From Orientallactaga sibirica (taxonomy: Eukaryota > Chordata > Mammalia > Rodentia > Dipodidae), in assembly GCA_036365145.1 (NCBI GenBank), contig JAEOAD010000018.1:8946001-9010000 (forward strand): a stretch of 64,000 nt of DNA. The letters run 5' to 3'. The first letter of the stretch is position 1; each line of letters starts with the position of its first letter. The translations under genes were made by a program, and so were the position numbers. The notes under the pieces are model-generated. The model had not been told where the DNA came from. It worked only from the letters and a program-made list of their open reading frames with translations, and did no database searches. Below, one piece after another: positions 11,421 through 21,716 of the stretch.

Positions 11421-12142
11421 TTTTTTTTCAGCATTAACACATTTTATTCAAGTACACATCCATCTTAATACCTCACCAAGGAATATTAAATAATAAGAGC
11501 AGACTATTACAACTAAATTTATTATAATATGACATAATTTACCACTTATTTGATTAGATATCTTTTTCAATATCAGCTACCTCTGATGGAGAATTTTTTT
11601 ATTAGTTATGTATATAGTGTGTATACAGCCTTGATGATACCATTGTTAGCCTTCTCCCTGTCCTCCCCCCATGGGGATTGTGGGTCTTGCATTGTGGCGG
11701 TAGCCATCAGTAATGGGGGAAGAGTCAATGTCTCTGTGCATAACGACCCAACTTATTGCTCTAACAATCTTTCCATCCCCTCTTCGATGAATTTCCTGAG
11801 CCATATTGGGTTCATTTTAGGTCTGTTTCAGTGACGAGGTCTTAGAAGTCTCTGTGTCTCTGGATATCTGATTTGGTAGAAGATGAGTGTTCTCTGTGTC
11901 TATTTCCTTCACCCTTGTTATGCATAGTACCAGGTTCACCAAGAAAGCAGCACTCTTGCTCATTTCCCCAATAACTCTATGGCTTCAGCTGGTGCCCTGG
12001 TGAGGTGCAATGGGCTGATTCTCTCTTCAGGTTCTGCATCCATCTGAAAAAGAGAAGCAAATTCTCCAACAGAGAGTGAGGTCAGTGCAAGATACATGGA
12101 TAACCATTATTATTTTAGAGAGAATTTAATAGGTGTAGGCCC
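11421..12142 (-). mobile_element. L1 3' end with apparent 3' transduction, nested
   Basis: The 10-bp 'ttcatttttc' at 11410-11419 and 12143-12152 is a target duplication; the host L1 reads continuously across it. Read on the minus strand, the insert contains L1 3' UTR sequence ending in AATAAA (11598-11603) and seven A at 11594-11600. About 165 bp of non-L1 sequence (11429-11593) follows, with its own AATAAA at 11443-11448 and an A-run (11421-11428). This is what a read-through L1 transcript carrying 3' flanking DNA would leave. Confidence 0.7.
11429..11593 (-). other. Candidate 3'-transduced segment
   Basis: Non-L1 sequence between the L1's own short A-run and the outer A-tail. It carries a polyadenylation signal (AATAAA at 11443-11448) about 14 nt before the tail. 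The source locus should lie next to a parental L1 elsewhere in the genome. An alternative is two successive insertions at the same spot. Confidence 0.55.
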
Positions 12143-13019
12143 TTCATTTTTCTACATGTAGATATCCAATTTCTCTATCATCACTTATTGGAAATATTGT
12201 CTTTTCTCTAGTGTGCATTATTGTGTCCTTTTCAAAGATCAGGAGCTGTAGTTACTTGAGCTAAGGCCTGGATCTTCTGTTCAGTTCCATTGATCTATAC
12301 ATCTGTTTTTTTCCCCCAATATCATGCCATTTTTATTACTATGGATTTGCAATATAATTTGAAGTCAGATAAGATGACATCTCCTAGACTATTTCTTTTT
12401 CTGAGGATACTTTTGTATATCAGAGTCCTTTAGTTCTATATGAATTTTGAGACTACTTTTTCTATCTCTGTGAAGAAAGTTACTGGAATTTAATTGGTAT
12501 TGCATTAAGTCTTTAAATTGCTTTTGGTAGAATGACCATTTTTACAATGTTGGTTCTTCCAATGCATAGTCATGGGCAGTCTTTTCATCCTCTCATATCC
12601 TCCTCTGCTTGTATCTTCTCATAAAACATACTCCTTCCTGTGGGTTTGTGATTGAGACTGCCTTATTTCTCTCATTTACCACTATTCCTTTAAGTGTCTT
12701 GTGTAGTTCTGGATTGGTGGACATGATCTGTCATAGATTGTATATGTCTTTAAATGTCTATATATCTCGATAAATTTTAAGAGATAGCTTTGCTAGATAT
12801 AGCAGTCTTTGTTGGCAGCTGTTCACTTTCAAGGCTTGAAATAAATCATGTCCATGCTTTACTTGCTTTTAGCATTACCAAGAACACATTGTTGTTTTGA
12901 TGTATTTTCTCTTAAAGCTTTAAATATTATTTCTTTGCTTTGTATTTTTGCCATCTTCAATGTAATATGTCATGGAAAGTTCTTAGCTGGTCATGTTTAT
13001 TTAGGGTTCTAAATGCTTC

Positions 13020-13243
13020 TTGTGGAAGCTGAGGATATAGTTGGTAGAGTGTTTGCCTAGCATGCATTGAGGCCAGGACATTTCTTCCCAGCACTACACA
13101 AACCAGTCATGGTGGCACAGGTCTGTAATCTCAGCACTTCTGAGTTAAAAATAGATGAAACAGAAGTTCAGGGTCAGTCTGAACTCATGAGTTTGAGGGC
13201 AACCTGTGATAGATGTGACCCTATATCAAATAAATAAGTGCCT
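13020..13243 (+). mobile_element. ID/B1 composite SINE (B4-like)
   Basis: A tRNA-like left half ('gaggatatagttggtagagt', 'gcctagcatgcattgaggcc') is followed by a B1-like right half ('gtcatggtggcacaggtctg', 'tgagtttgagggcaacc'). It ends in 'caaataaataag'. The order and composition fit the B4/RSINE1 class of ID-B1 fusions. Confidence 0.75.
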
Positions 13244-13550
13244 GGTGTGTTTCAGTGTATAATTCTTTTTGTAGATTTTGGAAGTTTTCTTATATAATGT
13301 CTTTGAATAGGATATTGTTTATCCCAGCTTTTTCTTCTATTTTGTGACTCTTAGGTTTGTTCTCATTTCAGAATTCTTGGACATTGTAGTCATGGTTTCC
13401 CACACTTCTTTTTGGTGTTGAATTTAGCACTTCTTCAACCATATCCTCCATCTGTGATAGTCTTTCTTTTGCTTGGTTAGGTATATTGGTGATGCTTTTC
13501 ACTGTGTTTATTTGCTTCAGTGAGGTTTTCATTTCTATCACTTCTCTATA

Positions 13551-13708
13551 TCTTTTTTTTTTTTTTTTTGGAGAGAGACACAGAGAGAGAGACAGAGAGA
13601 GATAGAGAGAGGGAGGAAGACAGAGATGGGCGCGCCAGCAGTGTCTCAGCTGCTGAGAATGAAATCCAGATGTGTGTGTCCCCTTGTGGTCAAGTGCGGC
13701 ATTGCGCC
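13551..13708 (-). mobile_element. B2-superfamily SINE, tail half, split by LTR element
   Basis: T-run, GA-rich stretch and body as far as 'cggcattgcgcc'. The rest of the same SINE resumes at 15750 with 'gcgcccttgtgtcactgcat'. The two halves join cleanly once the LTR element and one copy of 'gcgcc' are removed. Confidence 0.93.
13704..13708. repeat. Left 5-bp target duplication (gcgcc) of LTR element
   Basis: 'gcgcc' immediately precedes the TG terminus of the LTR at 13709 and recurs right after the CA terminus at 15749. A 5-bp duplication fits retroviral-type integrase insertion. Confidence 0.9.
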
Positions 13709-14096
13709 TGTTGCAGACAGCTTCGGATTCGCTGAGATGAACTTCCAGACCAGGCACAGTTATGGAGGAAGGGATATTATTTATTGAAGCTTACAGATCC
13801 AGGGGAAGTTCCATAAAGGCAGGAGAAGCAGCCTGCTCTTCACAGGACCAAACAGAGAGAGCAAAGCCAACCAGCCACCACAGCACACAGAGCAAAACTA
13901 CAGCCAAAAGGTCACACAGCACACTTCAGGAACTCCTGCTAGGCACATTTGCATATCTTTACAATGGAATCTCAAACCATCACCACACCTTAAGATCAGC
14001 CCCCAGTGACATTGCCTCTAGCAAGGTGATTGCAGATGCAAACTATTACTAATAAAACACTGAATATATTGGGGGACATATATTCAAACTACCACA
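13709..14096 (-). repeat. 3' LTR of the nested element
   Basis: 388 bp. On the minus strand it begins TGTGGTAGTTTGAATATATG and ends in CAACA. A polyadenylation signal (AATAAA) is visible on the minus strand where the plus strand reads 'attatttattgaag' (about 13776). A frame of 96 codons on the plus strand is antisense to the element, is mirrored in the other LTR, and is not a gene. Confidence 0.93.
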
Positions 14097-15360
14097 TTCC
14101 ACCCCTGGCAAAAATAATATATTTAGCTCCTGGCCCCCAATAGATTTATAACTATCACACATTGTAAATTGTACTCAGTCCAATTTCAAAGGTTCTCGTA
14201 GTCTTGATCAACTTAAGATAGTGAGTCCTGTAAAATCAAACAAGTTAAATACTTTCAACATATAAAGGCACAGAGTAAACATTTTTAACTAGTATAAGGC
14301 ATAGCAAGGAAAAACTAGAATAATGCAAACTCAACCACCATCAGCAGTCATCAAACTTCTGCAGTTCAAGTTCAAAATAACCAGAGACTGACAGTCTCCA
14401 GGTTTTCCAATTCCACCCCTCCAGCTGGGCAGAGTCGCCAGGAAAACTTTCATCCATGCCAACACTGCACTCCATGTGATTTTCCCACACACCTATTTAA
14501 AAAGCATAGTTTTTTTGCACAGTCCTGGTATATCCAAAACATCTTCAGGTCTCCATGCAAACCATGGTCCATCTTCCAAAAGGCTCTTCCAGCCTATTCC
14601 TGAACTTAGGTCTTCATGCCCTGCCTCATGTTGCATCTCAGCAGCAGCTCCTGGAGTTGTGTGCAATTCATGACCACTCCATGCATTTTCATGCTTCCAA
14701 AACTAATATCAGGTGTGCAGGACACAGCCATATTCTTAATCCAGGGATGAAATAAACCACAGCCTTGAACAGCAGGTTCCTTCTCCAGTTAGCTCTTTCC
14801 AAGAATTTGCATTTTTAACAGTCTTTCCTCAGGTATCCTCTCCATTGTTTTAATGTAAATCAGTCGTCAGGCCACCTTCCTTCCACCTTCCTTAAGATTG
14901 CTAATGTGGTTGACAATAGCCGCTAAACCAGTCTCAATGCCTCTACTTTTAACTTGCTTCAAGTTTTCCAGCTTAAAATCTTAAAATCTCAGTCCGATAT
15001 CTTTAGCCAAGCACCTCAGTCCATTACAAATTTAACCTTGATCAAACACTCTGGGCCTGGAAAGCAGAACTTGGTGAGAGCCATCCCATATGCCAGTAGC
15101 CCAGTTCCAACAAAGTCCTCTGCCGTCTTTCCTTCCCCTTAGAAAGCTCATAAGCCAAGAGGAGGCAGAAGTTCAATACTGTCTGCACTTAGCATTCTCA
15201 AACTCTCATCAGAATAGTCCATAAAACTTGGCTTACCACTCCAGAAGGCACCTTCAGTTGCAAGCACCAAGTCCATGCCCATTCCTCCAAAACAAAGGTT
15301 CCAAAAGACGAATATCCACACGGTCAGGTTCATCTCACCCCACTCCTGGTACCACTTTAC
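14097..15360 (-). other. Internal region of the LTR element, no pol genes
   Basis: About 1.26 kb. It matches parts of the interior of the older element at 29994-31245 ('ccacac-gtcaggtt' near the primer site, 'aattcc-cccctccagc' and 'ggaaaacttt-atcca' further in), so both share ancestry. The longest element-strand frame is 61 codons at 15148-15333, starting just inside the primer site. No retroviral domain is seen. A 43-bp patch at 14475-14516 also occurs at 16970-17015. Confidence 0.8.
15338..15354 (-). promoter_or_regulatory. Primer-binding site, tRNA-Leu type
   Basis: The minus strand reads TGGTACCAGGAGTGGGG, the complement of the 3' end expected for a tRNA-Leu (UAA-type, ending ACCCCACTCCTGGTACCA). 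It lies six bases inside the 5' LTR. Leucine tRNA priming is the feature that gives ERVL its name. The tRNA sequence is recalled, not looked up. Confidence 0.85.
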
Positions 15361-15749
15361 TGTTGCAGAGAGCTTCAGGTTCGCTGAGATGAACTTCCAG
15401 ACCAGGCACAGTTATGGAGGAAGGGATATTATTTATTGAAGCTTACAGATCCAGGGGAAGTTCCATAAAGGCCGGAGAAGCAGCCTGCTCTTCACAGGAC
15501 CAAACAGAGAGAGCAAAGCCAACCAGCCACCACAGCACACAGAGCAAAACTACAGCCAAAAGGTCACACAGCACACTTCAGGAACTCCTGCTAGGCACAT
15601 TTGCATATCTTTACAATGAAATCTCAAACCATCACCACACCTTAAGACCAGCCCCCAGTGACATTGCCTCTAGCAAGGTGATTGCAGATGCAAACTATTT
15701 ACTAATAAAACACTGAATATATTGGGGGACATATATTCAAACTACCACA
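15361..15749 (-). repeat. 5' LTR of the nested element
   Basis: 389 bp, nearly identical to 13709-14096; differences are clustered near the inner end (plus-strand 'gacagcttcgga' versus 'gagagcttcagg') with a few scattered changes. Transcription would start here and run leftward. It is followed by the right 'gcgcc' duplication at 15750-15754. Confidence 0.93.
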
Positions 15750-15859
15750 GCGCCCTTGTGTCACTGCATCTGGCTAAACGTGGGACCTGGAGATTGGAAC
15801 CAGAGTTCTTAGGCTTAGGAGGCAGGCGCCTTAACCCCTAAGCCATCTCCACAGCCCTC
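15750..15859 (-). mobile_element. B2-superfamily SINE, head half, split by LTR element
   Basis: Continuation of the SINE begun at 13551: 'gtcactgcatctggctaaac' to 'ctaagccatctccacagccc'. It includes the Pol III A and B box region read on the minus strand. The combined length without the insert is about 262 bp, as for the long subtype. Confidence 0.93.
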
Positions 15860-16160
15860 TCTATATATTTTTTAATTCAAATTTCCTTGCTGATTTTTTT
15901 CTCTTAAGTTGCTGAATTTTTCATCTATGTGGGTAATTTTTAAATCTCTTTTACTATTTTTCCTCTAGATTGATAACGTTCCTCTCAGGTCCTGGATTGA
16001 ATTCCTCTGTTGTCAGAATTCTCTTTCAGATCACTGATCACTTCTACTAGACACAAATCTTCACCAAGCACCTTAATTATTTCATTTTTAAAAAATGTAG
16101 TAGTTTTAGCAGTTCTGTTCCCATGATTCTGTAATGGTTTTTGCTTTTCTGTGTTTCAGT
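15860..16160 (-). mobile_element. L1 remnant, continuation past the nested SINE
   Basis: Antisense text with 'gctgaatttttcatctatgt' and 'ctcaggtcctggattgaatt' continues the L1-like sequence that stopped at 13550 and probably belongs to the ORF1/5' side. Family and end point are uncertain. Confidence 0.5.
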
Positions 16161-17535
16161 TTGTGCATCTGTTGATTTGGATATATATTCTGTTTATAAG
16201 GTAGGATCTTCTTATTGACCAGCCCACTCTTTAAAGTTAAATACCCAGCCCTAGTTTGTGAGGAGAAAATAAACTGATTTTGGAAGCTGAATTCATCCCT
16301 CAGCCCTTCCAGGAAACTCTATGGCCAAAGCTGTCACTAGCTTACTTCATGTTATTTTTTTTTCTGAAAATTTAAGTATGTTTTTCTTACCTTTGTATAT
16401 GTCTGAACTTCCTGTTCTTGGCAAAAATAGAGTTTATGTTTTCTATTCTGATTGTCCTTCACCAGCTCATAATCTACCATCTTATCTTGATGTTCCAGAT
16501 ATTAAACAAAGGCAGCCACTAGTCCATCAATTTTCCCTGATGTTCCAAATGTGAAATTAGATTGTATGAGACCGTGGCTACCAATACCGCTGATATAGAA
16601 AATTTCCCATCCCTGTTTAGGACTGGTTAAGTCAGAGGACATACACTTAGGATAACAAATGGGTCCATAGACTTCATGTGTTCAAGGTGGCCAGGGCAGA
16701 ACAGGCCTTAGAAGAGACATTTGCCAGAAGGGGAGACCTGTCAGGGGAAATTGAAATGTACTTTCAGATGTCAGTCTCCTTGCCCTCTTTGACACAGTCC
16801 TTGAGAATGCCTGGATGCTATAATACTGATTGCAAAAATATAGCCTAAACTATGCACCTGTTTCCCCGTAGAACAAGGCCAAGAAACATTCAGCAATTCT
16901 TCCTTTTGAATTTGAGGGAGATTTCTAAACAAAGTATCTCAATTATCTTTGTTATTTTTAAAAATAATCTGTGATTTTCCCACACACCTATTTAAAAATA
17001 ATCATAGTTTTTTTTCTTAGTTCTTTTGACTTAGTTTACATTTAATTGAACAGTTACTAAATGCATACAATGTTCCAAGCAGCATGGGAGAAAGTAAATG
17101 ACAAAGAAAATTTGCTCACTGTCATTGAGGAACTTAGCTTTGTAAAAGACAGATGATAGCACAGCAGTAGAACAACAATGTATGTATTTGCATGTGTGCT
17201 TCTGGGATGTGAGTTGTGTGCATGCTATCACAAAAACAAGAGATAATTTTATGTTCAAGAAACTGCAGGAGCATTTTGGTTTGGCTGGATTATAGTATCC
17301 TGGTTTAAGTAGGATTTTCAAACTTAATGCAGGATACATAAATAAATTTGAATTTCAGATGAAGAATAATAGTTAATATGACATACCTAAATATTTTATG
17401 GGATAGACATATATAGCGCTCTTTCTTGTTCTCTCTCTCGCCGCTTTCTGTTTTTACTCTCAGTTTTACTAAGGCATTGCTTTGGACATAGAGTGAGAAT
17501 TACAAAGGATAGGAATTACCTAACTGTGAGAACAC
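16160..17535. other. Mostly unique DNA
   Basis: No clear repeat, except that 16970-17015 matches a stretch inside the LTR element at 14475. Frames such as 17031-17339 minus (102 codons) show no recognisable domain. Confidence 0.4.
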
Positions 17536-18312
17536 AGCATTGTGAGCAAGCAGGGGTCACAACTACCAAAAAGCAACCAGTCTGACAGTACGTATGCACA
17601 TGTGCAATGGTGGCACATAGCCTTGATGAGTACAATTGCTATCTGATTGGCTAAGAGATGTGTTCAGTGGAAAGGAACCCATGACTGGAACCAAGTCAGA
17701 ATCCCATGGAGACCAAGATTGTGGTCTCCAATAATCTCCTACTAGTCTTAGGCCAAAAAAGGGCTACCTCCATCAAAACCTCTCTAAATTAACAATGCTT
17801 AACCCATTTGTCTATACTGATTTCATTCTTCATTGGAGAATCTGTACTTCTTTTTCAGAAGGTAGTGAGATGTAAGGAAATAAATCACTGCACTTTATCC
17901 ATGGCCTAGGTAAAAGCACAGAGGACTTGGTGAGATGAACAAGAGTTCTGCTTCCATGGCAAGCCGGACAATCTGCATCAGGGGGATGGAGACAGATACC
18001 AAAGAAAAAATCCAGAAGCTCATGAGAGCTTAACACTGAAGTAGACTTAAAATACACCACCAAGGCTCAGGAAATTTTGCAGAAGAGGAGGCAGAAAGAT
18101 TGTAAGAGTCACAGGTCGGGAGGGCATACCAAGAGGGACCCCCCCACTCCTCCAATGACTGATTTCTGCTCTCACAACACATAACCACAGCCCCATGGGA
18201 AATACCAGCAACCCCACTGAGGTGGTCTTCAGTGGGTTAGGGACAGAGAGGAAGGAAGTGATTGTACCAACCCATGATGTGTTCATATAAAGCATATTCA
18301 TAATAAAAACAG
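17536..18312 (+). mobile_element. L1 3' UTR fragment
   Basis: It contains the same landmarks as other plus-strand L1 ends here: 'gtgcaatggtggcacatagc' (compare 36820), 'ttaacactgaagtagactta', 'gaaagattgtaagagtcaca', a 'ccccactgaggtgg' box and an AATAAAAAC end. No ORF2 is present. Confidence 0.75.
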
Positions 18313-18334
18313 GAGGAGAAGTGTTTCTATAAAA

Positions 18335-18410
18335 TGCTTATCAAGACACTGGGACAGTTATCTCCATTTTGCAAAGAAAGACAATACTTAGGCACAGTGA
18401 CAATGTTCAT
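18335..18410 (+). mobile_element. MIR fragment (possible)
   Basis: 'gggacagttatctccatttt' followed by 'gcaaagaaag' and 'aggcacagtgaca' resembles the MIR core ending ('cattttacagatgaggaaac'). It is short and diverged, so the call is tentative. Confidence 0.4.
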
Positions 18411-19330
18411 TTTTTAAACTCAAACAGAATGAAAATCTTGGCACTGATAAGTATAGTCCTGAGCTAGGTGACAGGATGGGAAGACAGAATTCCTATCTCA
18501 GAGAGTTGAGTTTGGAAAACATCATTTGCCCAAATCATCTACAGTAAGTGTCAAGTTTTGAATTCAGGTGTAGATGGTTCCTAAGACCTTTAAACTCACC
18601 AGCATGAGTTTTGTGAGGAACTTTCTCCTGATCTCTTATTCTTCATGGACCAAGCACAGAGATACATAATAGCATACCTTCAATTTTACTACATGGTACA
18701 TGCCTTTGATTTTCTTAAGGACAAAAATTCAAATCTGAATGAATATTTAAGACAAAAGACTTCAAATAAATTAAAGTTTGCAGAACATCTAAGGGTAAGA
18801 CATTCTCTATGCAATAGTGTTACTTTTGAGGGAAATGCACAAAAAGAAATCTCATAAAAGTTAGGATTTAAACAGAGAAGAAAAAAAAAACGACGAGCAG
18901 AGACATCTGATGTAAACTAGAGAATGATTTTCATAGAGTATGGTTGGCCATTCTGCTAACAACCAAGTCGGCCAAGAGTTACTGATGGATGGTGGTCTCT
19001 CTATCACACCATTTAATTGACATGTTGTGATTTGGTTCCAGATTAACTTCCTAAATAAGTGGTCCTCCTAATAGAATGATGACTTAAAAGTGGTCTATAA
19101 ATGGGGATTTGTGATGTTAATAGGCTAGTTTAACCTCTGGGTCATTTACATCCATTTCCATTTTCCTAATGCATATTTGCATACGTTAGAATATGTCACT
19201 GAAAGTTTCACATGAGTAATATTATGGTAATAAGCATCCAACTGGCATAGGGTCCAAAGAGTTATATCTTCGACCTTCCTTAAGCACTAATTTTGAAGGT
19301 GCCTTTGGGTCTCCAACAAATATATAGTTT
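18411..19330. other. Unique DNA
   Basis: No repeat or gene recognised. A 70-codon plus frame at 18645-18857 has no recognisable domain. Confidence 0.4.
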
Positions 19331-19334
19331 GTTT

Positions 19335-19364
19335 GGTTGTTTGTTTTTGTTTTTCCAGGTAGGG
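19335..19364 (-). mobile_element. B1 SINE, tail part, split by solo LTR
   Basis: 'tgtttttgtttttccaggta' is the antisense B1 end. The B1 resumes at 19722 with 'gagggtcctgctctagccca', after a solo LTR. The split lies in the B1 'aggtagggtctc' motif. Confidence 0.88.
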
Positions 19365-19721
19365 TGTGGTAGTTTGAATAGATGGCCCCCAATATATTCA
19401 GTGTTTTATTAGTTTGTTGTTTGCATCTGCAGCCACCTTGCTGGAGGCAATGTCTCTGGGCGGATCTTAAGGAGTGGTGGTGGGTTTGAGATTCCATGTA
19501 AAGTTATGTAAAGTGTTCCTAGCGGGAGTTCCTGAAGTGTGCTGTGCTGTGTGGCTGGAGGCTTTTTGTTCTCTCTTGCCTGGTCCTGTGAGAGCAGGCC
19601 ACTTCTCCTGCCATTATGGAACTTCCCCTGGATCTGTAAGCTTCAATAAATAATATCCCTTCCTCCATAACTGTGCCTGGTCTGGAAGTTCATCTCTGTG
19701 AACCTGAAGCTGTCTGCTACA
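19365..19721 (+). mobile_element. Solo LTR, same family as 13709-15749
   Basis: 357 bp beginning TGTGGTAGTTTGAATAGATG and ending 'tctgctaca', with AATAAA at about 19645. It shares the terminal sequences and much of the body with the LTRs of the complete element. 'taggg' before and 'gaggg' after form a 5-bp target duplication with one mismatch. A lone LTR results from recombination between the two LTRs of a full element. Confidence 0.88.
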
Positions 19722-19854
19722 GAGGGTCCTGCTCTAGCCCAAGCTAACCTGGAATTAACAATGTAGTCACAGGGTGGACTCGAACTCAGGGCAATCCTCC
19801 CTGCCTTTGCCTCCTAAGTGCTGGGATTAATGGTATGTGCCACCACATCTGGCT
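19722..19854 (-). mobile_element. B1 SINE, head part, split by solo LTR
   Basis: Rest of the B1 begun at 19335: 'gctctagcccaagctaacct' to 'atgtgccaccacatctggct'. Once the LTR and one target copy are removed it is a normal-length antisense B1. Confidence 0.9.
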
Positions 19855-21084
19855 CAAATATTAAACCCATGTTCCAAAAAGAAGAATTCAGCCTGTTTAT
19901 CCTGGACAATTGAGGACTAACGTGAAAGGAAGCATCTAGTGTTTATAATATTTGGAGATTGGCTCAATACATTAGTGATGTCAAAAACCTCCAAATATTT
20001 GGGCTCTGTATTAGCACATTGATATTCTCAGTGTGGTGGCACAACATAATGTGCCTACACTTCTGGGAAGCTAGGGACTAGGGAAACAGAAGTTTTAGTA
20101 GAGGGCCAGTGAAGTGGGAAACTATCAGTCTAGATGTCTCTGGGAGCTCATCTCCATCTGATCTTTATGACTCTGAAATCTCACCATTTTGGATCTATAA
20201 ATTTGGTATAATAAGACTTTATTTCAGTTTTGTAGACATTGAAACAGTGGATGTAAAGCACTGTATAGGTTGTTTAATAATTGGGTGCATGTTAACCCCT
20301 CATTTAAACAAAGTAAGAAACACAGTGACTATGTGGTTTGTCTGATTGGTTGTGGATCTTGCTTCATTTGTGAGAAATATAAACAAGAAACCCTTTTGTT
20401 TTCCTCCCCAATGAACTTTCGAATGTGTATTTTGAAAAGCTAAGTTGAGAAGATCTACCTTGAATTCTCTTTTTTGTCACTTGACATTGTATTTTATCAT
20501 GACAGATCTGGACGACTTCAGAAGCTTGAGTTTTATTTTTATATTGAGTTTTATATTGTTCTCTCTGGGTTCATAAAATGGGCTGGGTAGTTGTTTTTTT
20601 TTTTTAAAAAAACATAATTTCTTACCATTTTATTTTCTTGAGACAGTAGACTCAACTCTTCTCTCAGTATTCTACATAGCCAGGGGATATCCCATGGTTT
20701 CATGTGGTTTTCTTGTACTATTAAAATAACTCACCAGATATACCTCTGTAGGAAAGAGGCTTTTAGAGCACCCTTCTGATTTTTGTGGTTGATTCAATTT
20801 GTTTTGGGCAAAGGACTATCGATTCATCTTTTGTGCCTATTTAAAGCCCAAGAACTAGTAGAGTCAGAGTTTAATTGTCTTGTGTCTCACTCTCAAGAAA
20901 CCCCTCTTCAAACTACTTCTGGTGAGCAGCAGCAGTTCCTGAGGTCCATACCTATGCCTGGCCAGGGCAGCCACCTTGCTCGTTGACTGTAGCATATAGC
21001 ATGGCAGTATTCTCATGCTTCCAAATGTTCACAGTCAGCAGAGAGGACTGGAAGGGACAGGGAACAGTGTGGCACTGGAAGGCT
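19855..21084. other. Unique DNA with a possible old SINE trace
   Basis: 'gtgtggtggcacaacataat' with 'acttctgggaagctaggg' near 20036 may be a very worn B1- or ID-type remnant. Nothing else is recognised. Confidence 0.4.
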
Positions 21085-21420
21085 GTGTTGGTACATTACC
21101 CTTTTCTCTGGACAACCACCTGACGAGCAAGAGCTTAAAGAAGGAAAGGATTTATTTTGGTTTACAGTTTCCAGGTGGTATTTTCCATCATGCTGGAAAA
21201 GACATGACAGCTGGAGCAGAAGGATGTCTTGTCGCATTGCATCCATATTCAAGAAGCAGAGAGAACAGAAAGTGGGGCCCAACTATAGAACTTCAAGACC
21301 TGTACCACAGTGACCTGCTTTCACCAGAAAAGCTCCACATTCTAAAGCTTTCACAACCTTCCCAAGCAATACCACTAGCTGGGCACTAAGTGTGCAAATA
21401 CATGAGCCTATCAGGGACAG
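21085..21420 (-). mobile_element. LTR or hAT-type medium repeat, minus strand
   Basis: 'aaaggatttattttggttta' (reversed polyadenylation/tail zone), 'catgacagctggagcagaag', 'aagcagagagaacagaaagt' and 'ccactagctgggcactaagt' match a common rodent medium-reiterated pattern. The last motif is shared with the LTR at 41970-42317. The family is not certain. Confidence 0.55.
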
Positions 21421-21716
21421 TTTATGTTCAAACATCAGCAAATGCTATTAGAACAAGTTGGCATTACATAGACAACATGTATGTCTGCAGTGGCAATAAA
21501 CTTGGGAATTTTAGAGAGCTGGATTAAGATGTGACAATCTGCATTTTTCAACATTGTAGCTGACTTTATTATTCTAATTTATTTGTTTGTTTCCAGAACA
21601 CTTTGGATCCCTTTTATCTGATTCCTTTGGAGAATACATCCCTAAATCCATATCATCTCAATAGGTTATGGAAATTATTATTTCATTAATTCTATCTGGA
21701 CAGTTCATTATATCTT

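Larger units (their letters stand above)
10870..13550 (-). mobile_element. Second L1 body, minus strand (ORF2 3' part and more)
   Basis: 'catcctgactagtgtaagat' starts the classic antisense L1 ORF2 C-terminal text. This runs to 11419, is interrupted by another L1, and resumes at 12143 through 'tgaccatttttacaatgttg' (about 12540). The part from 12730 to 13550 resembles antisense sequence nearer the L1 5' half, so part of ORF2 is missing in between. The text seems to continue beyond the nested SINE/LTR at 15859-16160. All frames are broken. Confidence 0.7.
13709..15749 (-). mobile_element. Complete non-autonomous ERVL/MaLR-type LTR element
   Basis: Two LTRs (13709-14096 and 15361-15749) with TG...CA ends flank about 1264 bp of internal DNA, and the whole is bounded by a 5-bp target duplication. 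The element reads on the minus strand: its primer-binding site is at 15338-15354, matching the 3' end of tRNA-Leu, and its purine-rich tract is just inside 14097. The interior is too short for gag-pol and shows no protease, RT or integrase motif. It must have been mobilised in trans, as MaLRs are by ERVL machinery. By-eye comparison of the LTRs finds six substitutions and a 1-bp indel (about 1.5-2%), so the insertion is fairly recent. It sits inside a SINE within an old L1. Confidence 0.93.

Noticed and set aside
13368..13757. 129-codon minus frame
   Set aside because: It runs through SINE, SINE tail and L1 sequence, so it is a chance fusion of repeats.
13762..14052. 96-codon plus frame, with a nearly identical 100-codon frame at 15414-15716, suggesting a duplicated gene
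   Set aside because: They are the two LTRs of one element, and the frame is antisense to it.
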